Of a DNA stretch of 64,000 nucleotides, positions 37,301 through 47,363 are shown in pieces. Each line of letters opens with the position of its first letter. The first letter of the stretch is position 1. The notes beneath the pieces are model-generated. The model ran no database searches. It was not told the origin of the DNA and worked only from the letters and a program-made list of their open reading frames with translations. The translations under genes were made by a program, and so were the position numbers. Source of the DNA: Hyalella azteca (taxonomy: Eukaryota; Arthropoda; Malacostraca; Amphipoda; Hyalellidae); contig NW_025934678.1 in assembly GCF_000764305.2 (NCBI RefSeq), forward strand, positions 4,073 through 68,072, in the 5' to 3' direction.

Positions 37301-37751
37301 GCTCATCAGGTCTAACCTTATCCTAAAGCAGTACGAAACAGCTGTCGATGCATTGAAGCAGTGGGTGTTTCCGTTCGCTGGTCTCTATCTTGAAAGGATT
37401 ATGTTGCCCTCCCATTTGGAGTTTAACAACAGCAACATTGAAGATTCAGCTGCTAAAGTGAAGGAAAAAATAGAACAGATAAAATCAAAAGTAGATGAAT
37501 ATATGACAGCTATTCTACGTTATGACCGACATAAACATGTTGGGTTGTTTAATAGCATCCATGTTTCTTCCCATCCGTTTTTCGTATGGAGAAATGAGGA
37601 CCACAAAGAGGAGGTACGCAAGCTACTGTCGGGTGAAGCAATATTCCTGAAAGCTGACATAAGAGGCAGTGCACCGGACAAAGATGCCATTAAGTTTAAT
37701 TTACTTGAACTGAACTTCAAAGTAGCTAATGCAACCCGGCAACATGAATAA
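31338..37751 (+). CDS. Giant P-loop GTPase / helical-repeat / collagen-like / coiled-coil protein
   Basis: An uninterrupted frame of 2137 residues. A Ser-rich leader (1-75) precedes a GTPase domain with G1 GNTGTGKST (173-181), G3 DCPGFSDT (239-246) and G4 TKID (315-318), like AIG1/septin-type TRAFAC GTPases. Four ~150-residue repeats follow (466, 616, 767, 915), each with a YYxN...EVxxKI start and FLQV...W...LLQPV..YL. Then comes a segment with APTWEVIGRRTINLSG (about 1170-1190) and a Gly-rich collagen-like region (about 1190-1427, GGNGGDGQDGGDGG-type). A coiled coil (about 1570-1660), a hydrophobic Ala/Gly-rich stretch (1664-1698) and further coiled coil to ~2000 complete it. The Met at 31338 may lie in an intron: an in-frame stop at 31302 limits extension, and CTCAG|GGT at 31364/31365 is a likely acceptor in phase with exon 2. 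Function is unknown. GTP binding is inferred from motifs; membrane interaction is speculation. Confidence 0.85.
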   Translation: MVISPTRPQGVVVMPGLASQASDPPMQGVQMRISSSSSARPPRSDIPFFSSSSANTLPLSMVTTSSSSTSNSEMVTINSNRYNQIVSQLSKRVDTASLFRPQKAAPINYFVMNMDTKTRSTSDERAGRRYRRYSSESVSNNNSEISKTFQLLDEGEEKIQLSERYKNITLILGNTGTGKSTFLQWFAGDNNKLLAKRERGKSGAFLIEDGNRIGNSTLKSMTIFPELVVHTGTDDAYYDCPGFSDTRSTSMEIATTYFIKKVADYAEYVKLIFVVNHSSVRRGVDRQDLMKLLRHATDFITDIDKYRRSIALMVTKIDPHFEFVNGSFILDSDDLVIRAIGHFLEEVKQWLRERLADARVPLKEKQFCEHAIKFVDTLSIMDGDHYSRIGIFRRPDRSAPLSHIRYLEEGKEHVGRIVNEYLAFTANSDGDFGYTISDTSKVAVGALAVGINDNVSFNLRTIAARMQEHYNHLVEEMRSKILSMPDITAAVDADPVEARKFIDSLNSGYTVTTNLMGEVLNITTDQLAEKINKSLTILGICDCDEAMLRIEQQCKYFAFLQVVGDDVLGTRAWNALLQPVVTYLSDSKHAVQQDINDAAKKIIENVWYNLRIISDYLLVYYGNSVDGMRSKIRSFSTTAVRIDANRSEARKFLNWFNAGNNRTTRLMEEVHNVTIDKLVKNINKSHTALGINGFKDTMQNISQQEKYFEFLKVMHGNLIDNRAWGNFLQPVATYLYDAKHAIQQDIDGAAEKINHNVWSNLTIISEKMHGYYRNLIEEVLGKIRSFPTSTGAVDANLSKALTLNDSLNAGYARTTKFTEEVINITTDQLGRKINKSFKTLRIDGCAKAMRIISQQGQYYAFLQVLSNSALGSRTWGDLLQPVAYYLSVSRRNIQENINDATEKIIAQMQNTVTNIATKIKIYYQKEMSSIVIHQLPAEISIWQALILNRTKEMEQSNTTQNMARKLQEIISDDDRFKISHNTNNILRQGKYLTFLQIISNKTLDTPTPSQLITPLNETATYLKESQGWYEFLTNLYEKLSTYDVQKNRMKYNVANIAEWGKDGKQQGISITRQNFKQFIKNIKTFKVMGYNKIKNIEADDIRVEDLRQVASLTLNKFHVSCQSNKLTIKGGYIRLSEAIVEIGNCQRTTTEIFALNKIFIDENLYKVGEKLKLVMIAPTWEVIGRRTINLSGADAPPHNPRKARDGEGDGGRGADGRPGLPGGPAGSFFGVGTTFLNGNRLNIVANGGNGGDGQDGGDGGPGSAGISLNSDNERFKGNFACLNLCSDYHCYENGVIAVIPVIVYLGVIDNYHISSEDGAIGGDGGDGGVRGYGGKAGDIKLITLGGDSGISSNNNNGGDGTIGKGGEGGAGGEHGYSLYVKCLYSAVASVIPVSYKVIKTENVDRDGYGPSGNNGMDGAHGPGSSPDPADIIENKFEIISDYKSYARESMHFDAGRIRRKDLITFIRDLDTNRDIKRMYDTSGLLGEHRGLERQFRRLQKRDSVFFYQSLLDRINEYANNPEANQRSMEHNKTLVYMYTAVLSKLYDLKSDSDTTLIIDIKGYLDIVKTNVNNFIQLKERYSMVHTINNYKNEYKKNIDKKINESKLFIEEEITPAIDKILAQIDGEIELLLDEIKELQREAEEERDELLKKKKRLEQAVVLRGLFSCLKIAGLALSFLVPAGAAAGAVIGAASSVAEDFVLDDKTAQHQPLSLPAGVTADVRLLVGNIRSAKDIKVTRNIQILDNIAHEIDPHPLLKDVRESIERNRREMMEIRNREGAPGHEERSEEHVAKIKEELKAKEIELKTDKTVDKKRATEALDAIVTVYRLIRISEVSLDIYSKHRSDQANLDAISNAIQQAEEKLQSLKQYEDRIYNTIKPILNNMAKDLEKVEGTLGTKSQVALDVTKWQVQSMLRDIKLSVHQLTKGFNVEDNLARCIGKLEESMTTLIHVYDRMQDYQQQQNLANYIAAVVAPHGPDNDDQKELEMLIRSNLILKQYETAVDALKQWVFPFAGLYLERIMLPSHLEFNNSNIEDSAAKVKEKIEQIKSKVDEYMTAILRYDRHKHVGLFNSIHVSSHPFFVWRNEDHKEEVRKLLSGEAIFLKADIRGSAPDKDAIKFNLLELNFKVANATRQHE

Positions 37752-37753
37752 TA

Positions 37754-38164
37754 TTGAACGATGACCTTAAAGGTTTTAAGGTTAGTGCCACCCACATGGG
37801 CAATTCATATTATAGGTATGGGGAAACATTTTATGTTATAATCAGTCCTAATCAGACCATCGGATATTCATTTGAAAAAGACGGTAATGGAAAACCAGTG
37901 CACAATAATCTGGTATATGATAAAATCATGAATGGTGATTTTATGCTCAGCCCTTATGCCATGTGGAAATTTCAGTTAATTCGTCTTAGCAGTTCAACTT
38001 TCAATCAACTGTCCACGTATAGAGATGAAATTGACTTAGAATTAGTGGGAAGCGGATGTTATGTAACCAAAGGCGATGACCTGCCGAACCTTAATGTAGA
38101 GAAGTTCTATAGAGCAGATGATGCCATGTTGTACCTTGACAGTGATTTGTATGATCAATACTAG
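37754..38164 (+). CDS. Frame-shifted C-terminal segment of the large protein
   Basis: Immediately after the TAA at 37749-37751, another frame (offset by 2 nt) is open for 136 residues: LNDDLKGFKVSATHMGNSYY, then YSFEKDGNGKPVHNNLVYDK, MLSPYAMWKFQLI, and a TAG at 38162-38164. It has no ATG near its start and its composition matches the large protein. YSFEK...GDFMLSPYAMW looks like a conserved terminal domain, not random sequence. The simplest reading is one gene split by a small indel among the TAATAATA-like bases at 37747-37753. That indel could be a real mutation, an assembly error or, less likely, a programmed frameshift. A spliced join is improbable because fewer than six bases separate the frames. 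Confidence 0.7.
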   Translation: MNDDLKGFKVSATHMGNSYYRYGETFYVIISPNQTIGYSFEKDGNGKPVHNNLVYDKIMNGDFMLSPYAMWKFQLIRLSSSTFNQLSTYRDEIDLELVGSGCYVTKGDDLPNLNVEKFYRADDAMLYLDSDLYDQY

Positions 38165-38241
38165 GGAAGAAATTAGACGGTGTATTGTCTCTTGATGCTT
38201 CACATTTTAGAGCTACAAAATCATTAAAAGCAAGACATCAA

Positions 38242-38247
38242 AATAAA
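38242..38247 (+). terminator. Poly(A) signal AATAAA
   Basis: Lies 78 nt after the TAG at 38164, the first canonical hexamer downstream of the large gene. Another AATAAA follows at about 38305. Confidence 0.5.
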
Positions 38248-38299
38248 ATACTTAAAAATCTTTTTTTAAAAAACCACGTTTTTCTTGTGTACTAAAAAG

Positions 38300-38550
38300 T
38301 AGAAAATAAATTATGGCTCGCCCCAAACAACGTGTGTCGGGCAGATTTATGATTAAAGCGAAAAGCACACAACACACGAATTTTGGAAATTTGATGGTGA
38401 ACGTACAGCCCGAGTTTTTATGATTGTATCTGAAATTGTTAGGCGAAAATAGCCTGCATGCCGAATTTCAGATCTCTAGAGCAATCAGAAGTGGGCTAAT
38501 TTTCGTTGTCAATGTTAACAACAAACAAACAAACAAACAAACAAACGCGA
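38300..38550 (+). mobile_element. Retroposon 3' end with (AAAC)n tail
   Basis: Sequence ending ATTTCAGATCTCTAGAGCAA...GTCAATGTTAAC followed by about seven AAAC units (38518-38546). This layout is typical of RTE-like LINE or SINE 3' ends. No coding part is present. Confidence 0.5.
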
Positions 38551-38559
38551 AGCTAAGCT

Positions 38560-41085
38560 AAGAAAAACGTGTTAATAAAAACGTGTTAATAAGGATTAAG
38601 AGCAGCATGACATGATGTTACAAACTGATGTGTACCTTCAGTGTTGTAATTGTTATTGAAATGAACTTAGGAGATGTGACCAACGCTGCAAGGTAGAGAG
38701 CAAACCTGCTGTTAATGCAGATATTCGAGAGGTCTTTGCAACGACGCCTCCTAACGGCGCTTAGATTTTATATCTCAATTAATCCTTTACCGCCGTATGT
38801 CTCTCTCTCCAGGAACATAACTTTTACATTTGAATTATACGTTAACTATTCACTGTAGCAACCCGGGGACGTTTGTCCGCCACAGAAAAAATATTGAAGT
38901 TGTCGTACACGGCAGCAACTATCAACGCAAGCCATTTTGCGCTCACTAGAAACGTATCCCTTTTGGGAAGTAGGCTTGTGACAATAGACAATATTGCTCC
39001 GGTTTGTCATCTTGAACTGATCATGGACGAAAGCAATGGTGAGCTTTATTGCTACGATTTTTTGTATTCTGTTCTTATGCATCAAGGTCATGTTTGGCAT
39101 CTTTGGTTCCTCCATACTCTGTAATGAATTTGTTTTATACGTTTTATTGCATGTCACTGGGAGGGAACACTAAGCACTCCACTGTACTTATTGTCTGTCA
39201 CTGGGATGTGAACCTTCAGGAGTTTGTGTCGTATGACATAATATAAGATATATGCTATGATATGATATATATGATATCTAGATATGATATAAACAATAAG
39301 ATATATATGCCCGCATTTTCGGATTAATTTATATTTTTTAAATTATAACATGTACAAAATTTCAATTATTGTTCCATGACATAATTCCATTGGTAGTATA
39401 GAGTAATATATGATACATATTTATACATAAAAAATTCATTCGAACACTTATTTCCAGCTATTTTCACTCATGTTCATTCTAATGACGGAAAATGAACGGA
39501 AGCTCTCAAACTGAACTCACTCTGAACATAAATTAGATGGGCAATATATTTTTAAAATCGCTTATTATTACAGAACATTTGTTCGTTACCTGATTGTTTA
39601 TTCGTCCTCATTTTATAACGATCATGTTCATAATAGTATACGAGTATACTATCTAGTATTTTAGCATTGTGCCTGATGTTACCTGTGAATGACACGTATA
39701 TTATTGACTTCTGGTAATGAATTTACAGGACAGTTATATATTATATTTTTAACATATGTCCGAGGGACATGCTATATTTTTTTATGGTAAGAATTTTGAA
39801 AAATGGTATAGATATGATGATATTGCAGCTCAAATAACACGAAAACAATGAGAAAAAATTATTTCGTCATGATTTCGTATATCAGGCCGTAGAGGGTTAA
39901 TTTGACAAGGTTGTGCTCGGGAGTGTTATTCTCCAAAATTTAATGCATTGTAAGGCATTTCATGACAGTTTGCTTGATGATTTACCAAACTCACACACGC
40001 GTCCGTAGAATGAAAAAACCTCGCGGTGGAGGCTGAGGCCAACATTTTCTTCGTCCGAGTTCCGAGCGAGGATGTGAGGATGAATGGATGAAAATTGGAA
40101 AATTGCAATAAAAGCTGGGGATTTTGTAAGTTGAATTGTTGAATATAGAGGTCAGGTGTTCAACACTACTTAATTATTAGAGACTGATATCATTGCATTT
40201 GACAGATCTAAGTTCTAATGCGTAAAAATAGATTATATTCATAATATAATAAAAATAGATTATATGTTAAATAATAACCAATTATTGTTTGAACTTTTTT
40301 GCAAAGTTTTATTCATTGTGTACTGCTTAATTGTTTTGACGGGTGTGATTCTACACTGTTCGAAAAAAACTGTGAAAAAACAGTCTTACCGGCGTTCTAG
40401 CAACCAGCCGCCCCGTGAAAATAAACCGTTATGCCTTTTTTCAGATGTTACACGGGTATTGGAATAATAATTGAAATAAAAAAACCTTGTTACCGTGTTA
40501 TAACATCGTGTTGTAAAATTGGAATAAAAACGGCAACATGGCGTTTATTTTCACGTGCCGGCCGGTTACTGAAACGCCGGTATGCCGTTTAACGGGGATT
40601 TTTCTAACAGCGTATGAGAAATTATGTTCAAACTCCAGTTCGAATAAACTTGAACAATATGAACGCAGCGATGTTGAATATTGATGTGATGTTCATTGAA
40701 TGACAAATTATCAACCTACCTACCAACGAAGTATTTCCGTTGCAGTGTTGACTTTTCTGCCTTTGTTCAGAATTTTATCTTTTTTACCATTAATTTTAAC
40801 TATACTTGGTTGACTAAGGCCCAAAATATTCAGATAGTGTGGCAAATTCTCATTCTTGCGGCTTTAAATTTACTATATTTAGAACCCAGCACCACCTTTT
40901 TTTTCTTAGCTGTCTTCTATGCAGCATGTATAAAAGTATAATAATATACGTTTAAAAATTACTTTTTAAAGACGACACTTCTAAAGAACCGAGTGTTTCC
41001 AATGTACAGATGTACAATGAATTTCTAATTTTATTTTCGAATATTAAAATATTAATTTTTCAATTATTTTAATATACAATTTTTT
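38560..41085. other. AT-rich intergenic DNA, no gene seen
   Basis: It contains a short ATATGATATC-rich self-complementary patch (39240-39300). The frames at 38873-39124 and 40264-40467 lack motifs. Confidence 0.5.
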
Positions 41086-41089
41086 CGAA

Positions 41090-41410
41090 ATTATTTATTC
41101 TGTCAATTGATTCATGCATTGCCTCCAACTTCACACAAGTGTGCAAAATTTTAGATGAATTGGACAGGTAAAAGTGTGTCAAATATTAGTTATAAGATTT
41201 GTAGCTGACAAATTATTTTTTCATTTTTTTAATATAGAAAAAAAATTATTTTTAATTTTCAAAATTATATATTTGGTCATTTGATTCATGCATTGTCTCC
41301 AACTTTACGCAAGTGTGCAAAATTTCAGATATCGATAGGATAAGTAGAAGTGTGTTGAATATCGATTATAATATTTGTAGCAGACAGACAAACAAACAAA
41401 CAAACAACAA
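41090..41410 (+). mobile_element. Two tandem partial retroposon 3' ends with AAAC tail
   Basis: GATTCATGCATTGYCTCCAA...CAAGTGTGCAAAATTT occurs at 41110 and again at 41285. The second copy ends in CAGACAGACAAACAAACAAA (41386-41405). A third copy lies on the minus strand at 47815-47925. Confidence 0.6.
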
Positions 41411-43230
41411 GAAGTGAAGTTAAAGAGAAGTGTTGTAAAAAATAAACTACACTTTGTCTAATTAGTAGTTCCGGTGTAAGATTATAAATTCAATGTTCCC
41501 ATTACAATGATGAATTGTTGAAAAGGCCCGCTTTTGTTCATATTTAGCTTATTGCTCACGCCAACGATATCTTAATTCGTGTTGCTTTTGCTCCAAATAA
41601 ATGTAATCCAACGGAGGCTCAGACGTCATCTGATGGCCGGGTCGTCGCGGCTTGGCTGATGGTTCTCGAGAAAGATTGTTGTTGTAATGGTGCGCTTCTC
41701 CCGAATTTCATTTTTTACTTATTCTATTCCATATTACGGACTGTTGAATATCAGAATAGCAATGGCCGATTAAATTTTTTTACAATATACGATGATGTCT
41801 GTTTTGCGAAAACAACGACTATTATCTATTAGAATTTTTCGTTATAGAATAACATCTGGTATCACCACATTCCCCGTTGGAATTCTAACAGAATTGTGTT
41901 AGACATAGACTTGTTCTTGCTAATTTGATTTTGTTATTATTTAGTTTTAAAGCATGAAAACAATATTTTTAATGTTTCTCTTAATCTCCAACGGTTCAAA
42001 CCGTCGGATGACCTTATAAGATGAGTGACGCTTTCCTTGACGAGTCAATTACGGCTGAAATTATGTCTGTAAAACAGTATGTTATTATTTCTTAATTAAC
42101 TAGTTGAGCATAAATTATACCTCACAATCCAGTCAAGATCCGCGATTAAATTAAAATAAATTTATAGTCCACTAATATCCATGATGAATTAGCAAATCCA
42201 GTCAAAATCTGACTTATATATTCAAAATTTGACTGTTTGCTCAATTAAATGGATGCCAGTTTTTGTTCGGTAGTTTTCTTTTTATTTCATAAATCAATGA
42301 CATTATAAATAGTATGCATTATTTACCTTTCTTTTAATATTACACAAAGTTAGTTAGTTAGTTACAGTAACACAAAATTAATTTTGTGTTACTGTAATCT
42401 AGGTTAAATTATATGGAATAACTCTCCCGTAACAACAATGTAAATTGTAAAAAAATTTTTCTTCATCGTTCAAGCAGGTTCCTTATTACAAGCCAACCTA
42501 GATCGGTTATAAGTTCGCTAACCAGGTTATCATACTTTAACGGAAGACAAATAAAGGTGAGACTTTGTTAAGATGAGCTAGATATTGTTTACAAAACAAC
42601 TAAAGGGGTTAATTAAATATGCCGGTTATGAATAAAATTAGCAAGAGAATTTATGAGCACTCCCAAGATTATTGTTGAGCCTTAGTACACATAGTCGTTA
42701 TAACAATCGCCAACCGACTGGTACCATCAAACATGTTAATCTTATTTCGGTGTTGTATCCAGATGTGCTTGGTATTGAACGGTGAGGCACTTGCACGGGC
42801 GGAACTTGATACATTTGAGATCAAACAATATTTTAGGTCATATGAAGCATCAGAGATCAGTTAATGTTTTATTTTGAAATCTAATATTTGTTACAGTAAA
42901 ATTGAGCTGGTCATGGCATAGGAGATGTCAAAGAAAAAATTTAAAGAGGCTCAGGGTATAACGGAAGAACGTAGATAAAGTAATGCGACATCATCGAAGA
43001 TTGAATTTATCATTGACTAAAATACCGGCTTCAGTGTTGAGGCATGGAACATGAAAATTCGCTTTCCGTCGAGGTAAGGAACATGAAAATTCACATAAAT
43101 TAGAGTGGCTCATATATATCCTCACTTCATACCGAGATGAAATATATACTCTATAACAGCTGTACCTGAGAAACATGGTAATTGCCTTTGCCCTTAGGTG
43201 ACGCCCCGGCTTGAAAATAGTTATTTGCAG
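41411..43230. other. AT-rich intergenic DNA, no gene seen
   Basis: Apart from the perfect palindrome at 42362-42397 I see no feature. Confidence 0.5.
42362..42397. repeat. Perfect 36-bp palindrome
   Basis: The half-site TTACAGTAACACAAAATT is followed directly by its exact reverse complement, with no spacer. It could extrude a cruciform. No matching transposon ends were found nearby. Confidence 0.95.
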
Positions 43231-43235
43231 GTTAA

Positions 43236-44120
43236 GGGGAGCGTCTACCCCAAAATCGAAAATTTTTACTTTTTCGGTTTTATACTCATCTTAAAGCTTG
43301 CATTCTGACGCATCTAACGGTACCAAAACCATCTCAGTACGTTGATTTATGCGTCCACGACAGATCGCGAAAGAGTTAGGGGTGGTGGTGTTATTTAACA
43401 TTTAAGATAGGCCGAAATTACCGGTAGCACACTAAAATAGCTAGTCTGAATATGATGTGCTTCAGTTATCCGCCTGCAGTCATACGGGATGTTTCTCGTG
43501 CCGCCGTTCGCACCATTCTTGACAGAAATTGAGCTCCAGTATTGTCTAGTCTTGCAACCTTGCACCCTTGAATGTCTATTTCGAGGTGCGCGCGACTTTG
43601 TCGGGCTCTACTGAAAAGTTACCTTATTGTTACTGCAAACCTATCTCCTCCTACAGTTTTGAAGCTACAACAATGAGACATATACCATTCGATTTGCAAG
43701 GAAAAGATCTACAAACGCCAGTTAGCGTTTTTCTAATTTCTTTACAGTTTGGATTTTATTTTGCAAAAAGGGGGGCGGCAGAGGGTAAAATCGAGAAATT
43801 TCCGAAAAATTTACAAAAAAATGCCCCTACACCCACAAAAATGAGAATTTCAAAAAACGCATTTTAGCGTTTGTAGATATGTTCCTTGTGCATCTAATGA
43901 TATGTGTCTCGATGTTGCAGCTTGAAAATCCTTGAAGGAGATAGGATTTCTAAAGTACCCCATTTTTGGCCGTTTTCTAAAAATTTCATGTTTTCTTTCA
44001 TTTTTTTCGAAAAATTCACACGAAAAAAAAGTCTTAGAATTCTGTTTTACATTTACGTACCAAGTTTCAAAGTGATCCGTCTGTAAATAATCAAGATAAA
44101 ATTTGGGGTAGACCCTCCCC
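43236..44120. mobile_element. TTAA-target, non-autonomous DNA transposon
   Basis: TTAA at 43232-43235 and at 44121-44124 flank an 885-bp unit. Its ends, GGGGAGCGTCTACCCCAAA and the inverted GGGGAGGGTCTACCCCAAA, differ at one base in the first 19. Internally, 43665-43735 and 43855-43925 form another inverted pair (ACATAT...AAGGAA...ATCTACAAACGC). TTAA duplications are the hallmark of piggyBac-type elements. No transposase is encoded, so the superfamily is inference. Confidence 0.75.
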
Positions 44121-44229
44121 TTAATACATGGATGGAGACAAGCAACTCTCATTCACTAAGATGAATATAGAAGTACATAGAAGTACAAAACTTTTGCACT
44201 ATGCAGTTAGGGAGAAAATTACTATTAAA

Positions 44230-45030
44230 TGACTGAACGAACCATATCATCAATGACACCAACATAATCACTCACTTACAAAAACATAACTTCTGTCAAA
44301 ATCTCTATATCACTAGAATTTTTTTCTTATTTTTCATTATTATTATTTCATTTGGTGAACGTGACCCATAATTAAGATAAGATTATTGCGAGCATGAATT
44401 TGTTGAGATGGGAGGCACGTTCAATAGGATATTTTTGACGAATGACATGTCATCGCCCGTTGAACTGACCCATCCATCGGCATGCATGTACACTTCAATT
44501 CGTCTCCATATAACGGAAAGAGCTTCAAGCATTAGAAGCTCAACTGTTGCGAAAACCGTTAAATTTTTGCTGTCACATTCTATTATTGATGCAAGTACAT
44601 GCAGTCCAGGTTCAGGAGCAGGAAGGAATGATCAGTTCAGGAGGAGGGAAACTCGGAGACGCTCCTGGTGCAGGGCAGCCAGGGCAGCGGCCTGGCCATC
44701 AGACAGAGGTGCCTTCAACGAGCCTCAATGATCAGTTCAGGAGGAGGGAGACTCTGAGACGCTCCTGGTGCAGGGCAGCGGCCCCGCCATCAGACAGAGG
44801 TGCCTTCAACGAGCCTCAATGATCAGTTCAGGAGGAGGGAGACTCGGAGACGCTCCTGGTGCAGGGCAGCGGCCCCGCCATCAGACAGAGGTGCCTTCAA
44901 CGAGCCTCAATGATCAGTTCAGGAGGAGGGAGACCAGGAGACGCTCCTGGTACAGGGCAGCGGCCCCGCCATCAGACAGAGGTGCCTTCAACGAGCCTCA
45001 ATAATCACTTCAGGAGGAGGGAGAAATTGT
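44230..45030 (+). repeat. Duplicated upstream block, copy 2
   Basis: Homologous to 17220-18030 in the same orientation, with a longer 91-bp array at its right end. No leader exon follows it: the sequence after 45030 does not contain the MGVVQV-type exon found after copy 1. Confidence 0.7.
44624..45026 (+). repeat. 91-bp minisatellite, 4-5 units
   Basis: ATGATCAGTTCAGGAGGAGG at 44627, 44728, 44819, 44910 and, with changes, 45001. Spacing is 91 bp, the first interval 100-101 bp because of a small internal duplication (GGGCAGCCAGGGCAGCGG). Confidence 0.95.
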
Positions 45031-45609
45031 TAAATAACAATGTTTATTGTTTATTAAAAACATGGCTTAGTATGTATGGAAGTTAAAGTGACTCAACTTC
45101 ATATTCATATTTTTCACTTCTTCATTTTATATTTAATGAAAGTTTTGTACTAGGTAAGCAAACCATACTAGAAATAAATACATACCTAGATACATGCATT
45201 AATGAGACTTACGTAGATTTCAAGTGGAACAAATTCACAGAGGACTGCAGGAGAAATTCGCATGAAGAGCCGTACAAAGAATTATTTTACAGCATTAGAG
45301 CAAAAATAATATTTGCAGAACAAATTGTGAACGCTATCTTTTGTACACTGGTAATAAATCAAATTTACCGGACTATCATCAAATGAACACTATATGATAG
45401 AAATGTCTAGTATAGACGGGCTTAATAGAGGTAATTAATTTACCCTAATATTTTATTAGAAATAAATCTATGAAGCGTCTTCGATATCTTCCAAGGTTTA
45501 GAAGAGATTGAAATTGAAATTTTAATTAAATCCATGCTGGAGCTGATTCACACGGCGTAAGGAAAATTAAAGACTTACTCGTGACATATTGTACCCAATT
45601 CTAATCTTT
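45031..45609. other. No recognised feature
   Basis: AT-rich sequence between the upstream block and the exon 2 copy. No leader exon or array was found. Confidence 0.5.
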
Positions 45610-45849
45610 ATAGAAGGTTTCTTGCACTTTCGAGTAACTAATAGCCATCTATTAATTTGAGCAAATCCCATCAATAATACATTTCTTTTTTTGTAACACT
45701 CATAGCAAATTATTAAACATACGCTTGGTGTTTACTCCATATCTAAGCCTAATTTTTATTACCTTCAATTTATTTCCGCTTTCCATGAATGCGTTCACGA
45801 AATGCTCCTTAAATAACAAAAGAATTCAACTTCCATATTATTTGTGCAG

Positions 45850-45921
45850 GTCCTGACGCTAGCCGGTGGTCAGTTGTTTGCATTTATGCTTGATAAAATT
45901 GAACTAACTGAAGACAAATAA
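45850..45921 (+). pseudogene. Second copy of exon 2, donor lost
   Basis: The acceptor TTTGTGCAG (45841-45849) and VLTLAGGQ match exon 2 at 30855, and the ~230 bp of flank before it are alignable with 30625-30854 (TTCTTGCACTTT, CTTAAATAACAAA). After residue 8 the sequence diverges, the GTGAGT donor is absent and a TAA stops the frame at 45919. It is probably a dead paralogous exon. Confidence 0.5.
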
Positions 45922-45929
45922 ATATAATT

Positions 45930-46920
45930 GCATCGATATTAATTTAGGCTTGTATCTTGAGCAGGTCAGATCATTAGGATTAGGACTAAACCTTGTCCCA
46001 CGAGTTTACTTACCTATCTACATTCACTTACCTATTTATATTCTCTATGTACCATTATCAATTACATTTCCTCGTATCCTGTCTACTTTAAGCCTGTAAC
46101 GTTAACTGTAGTTTATAAATGCAACCTGCCTACTCGAATTTGAATTGCATACCTCCTAAATATAATTTCGATACAACGTTCCCTGACACTGTTCAAGTCC
46201 TCATCTGTGAAGACGCTGTTGCGGGAGAGGGGGCAACACATATAAGCTACCCCAACGGGATAGTGAGGAAGCATAGTAACTATATACTCACAGTTGTCTG
46301 AAATTCTATTTTGAAAAATTACCAAGAATGAAGTGCACGTACATTATTTAATAGACAAACTATACAAATTCTACGAATTAATTTATAAGAAGTACATTGG
46401 TAATCCTAGGTAGCTGCTAGACTGAAAATGCAAAGTTAAACATTGAAGAACACTACATTCAGCTGGGCCCATCCGTTATCGCAGAGAGGAAATCACAGTT
46501 TAGCGAAGATCGTCCAAGTCAAATCAATTCAAAGTGTGTGAATCTAGCGGAGGAGTGCAGTGCTTGCCGAGAGATTACGTCGGGACACTTTTCCAACGTC
46601 GCGAACAAGTTGCAGCTTCCTTCAACACTATTACACGAGTGGAAAGACAGATGTTCATATCAACGACAAAGTCCATGCGACGTACAGCGCCGAAAAGCGT
46701 TACCGTCTTGAGACAGGTACTCTAGCTCCGTTTGCCTGCAGCCGCACCCGTCCATGGCCGGCGAACGAAGTAACCAGACTACAATAACTTGGGTTTAAAT
46801 CAATGGCTGACAGCAGCATCAGCGGTACATCAAAGGTATATTACTGACGACCAATAACTGTGTCCTGCCACGCCTGCCCAGGCAGGCGGCTCAATCGAGA
46901 GTGAGCCGAAGCATGTGAAC
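45930..46920. other. No recognised gene
   Basis: Frames at 46119-46301 and 46534-46787 lack motifs. Confidence 0.45.
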
Positions 46921-46922
46921 GT

Positions 46923-47216
46923 TTGAACTTTGCGAAAGGCGACTATGATACACTTCGTGAAACGGTGAATGCGGCGAATATTTCGGACTGTATTAAGGAC
47001 ATGAATGTGGCTGATTCATGGTCGTTTCTCAAAGACACGGTTATGTCTGCAGTTGATGCTTGTGTACCCAAGATTACGCTTGGAGGAGTCAAAAAGTCCC
47101 AGTGGATGAANGCTCCAAGTATGAACGCGTTCAAGAACAGACTAGATAAAGCTATGGAAAAATATATGTTCAGATTTGAAATGCCTAGCTCCTTATCGAA
47201 CCCGGTGGAAGTCTAG
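46923..47216 (+). pseudogene. LINE ORF fragment (post-endonuclease segment plus C-terminal tail)
   Basis: FAKGDYDTLRETVNAANISD, DSWSFLKDTVMSAVDACVPK and KKSQWM form the segment between endonuclease and reverse transcriptase of CR1/Jockey-like LINEs. Then, across the undetermined base at 47111, the frame continues with SMNAFKNRLDKAMEKYMF, which looks like the extreme C-terminus of such an ORF. The whole RT is therefore missing between the two halves, with the ambiguous base at the join. Confidence 0.65.
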
Positions 47217-47363
47217 TAGCTACTTCAAACTATCGTCAGTCATGAAAAGATCCGGTCAAATGACACGATTTTAGATCTATGAACAAGGCACGAAAAGGAA
47301 AAGAATCGGCGACGGGCCACATCAGGCCTACACTTCAGCGCCGACATCACTATGTTATGTATG

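Noticed and set aside
31338..37751. Bacterial origin of the giant intronless exon (horizontal transfer)
   Set aside because: Not supported: upstream splice signals, exon-start similarity to other local exons and absence of bacterial gene context argue for an ordinary large terminal exon. A homologue tree would be needed to revisit this.
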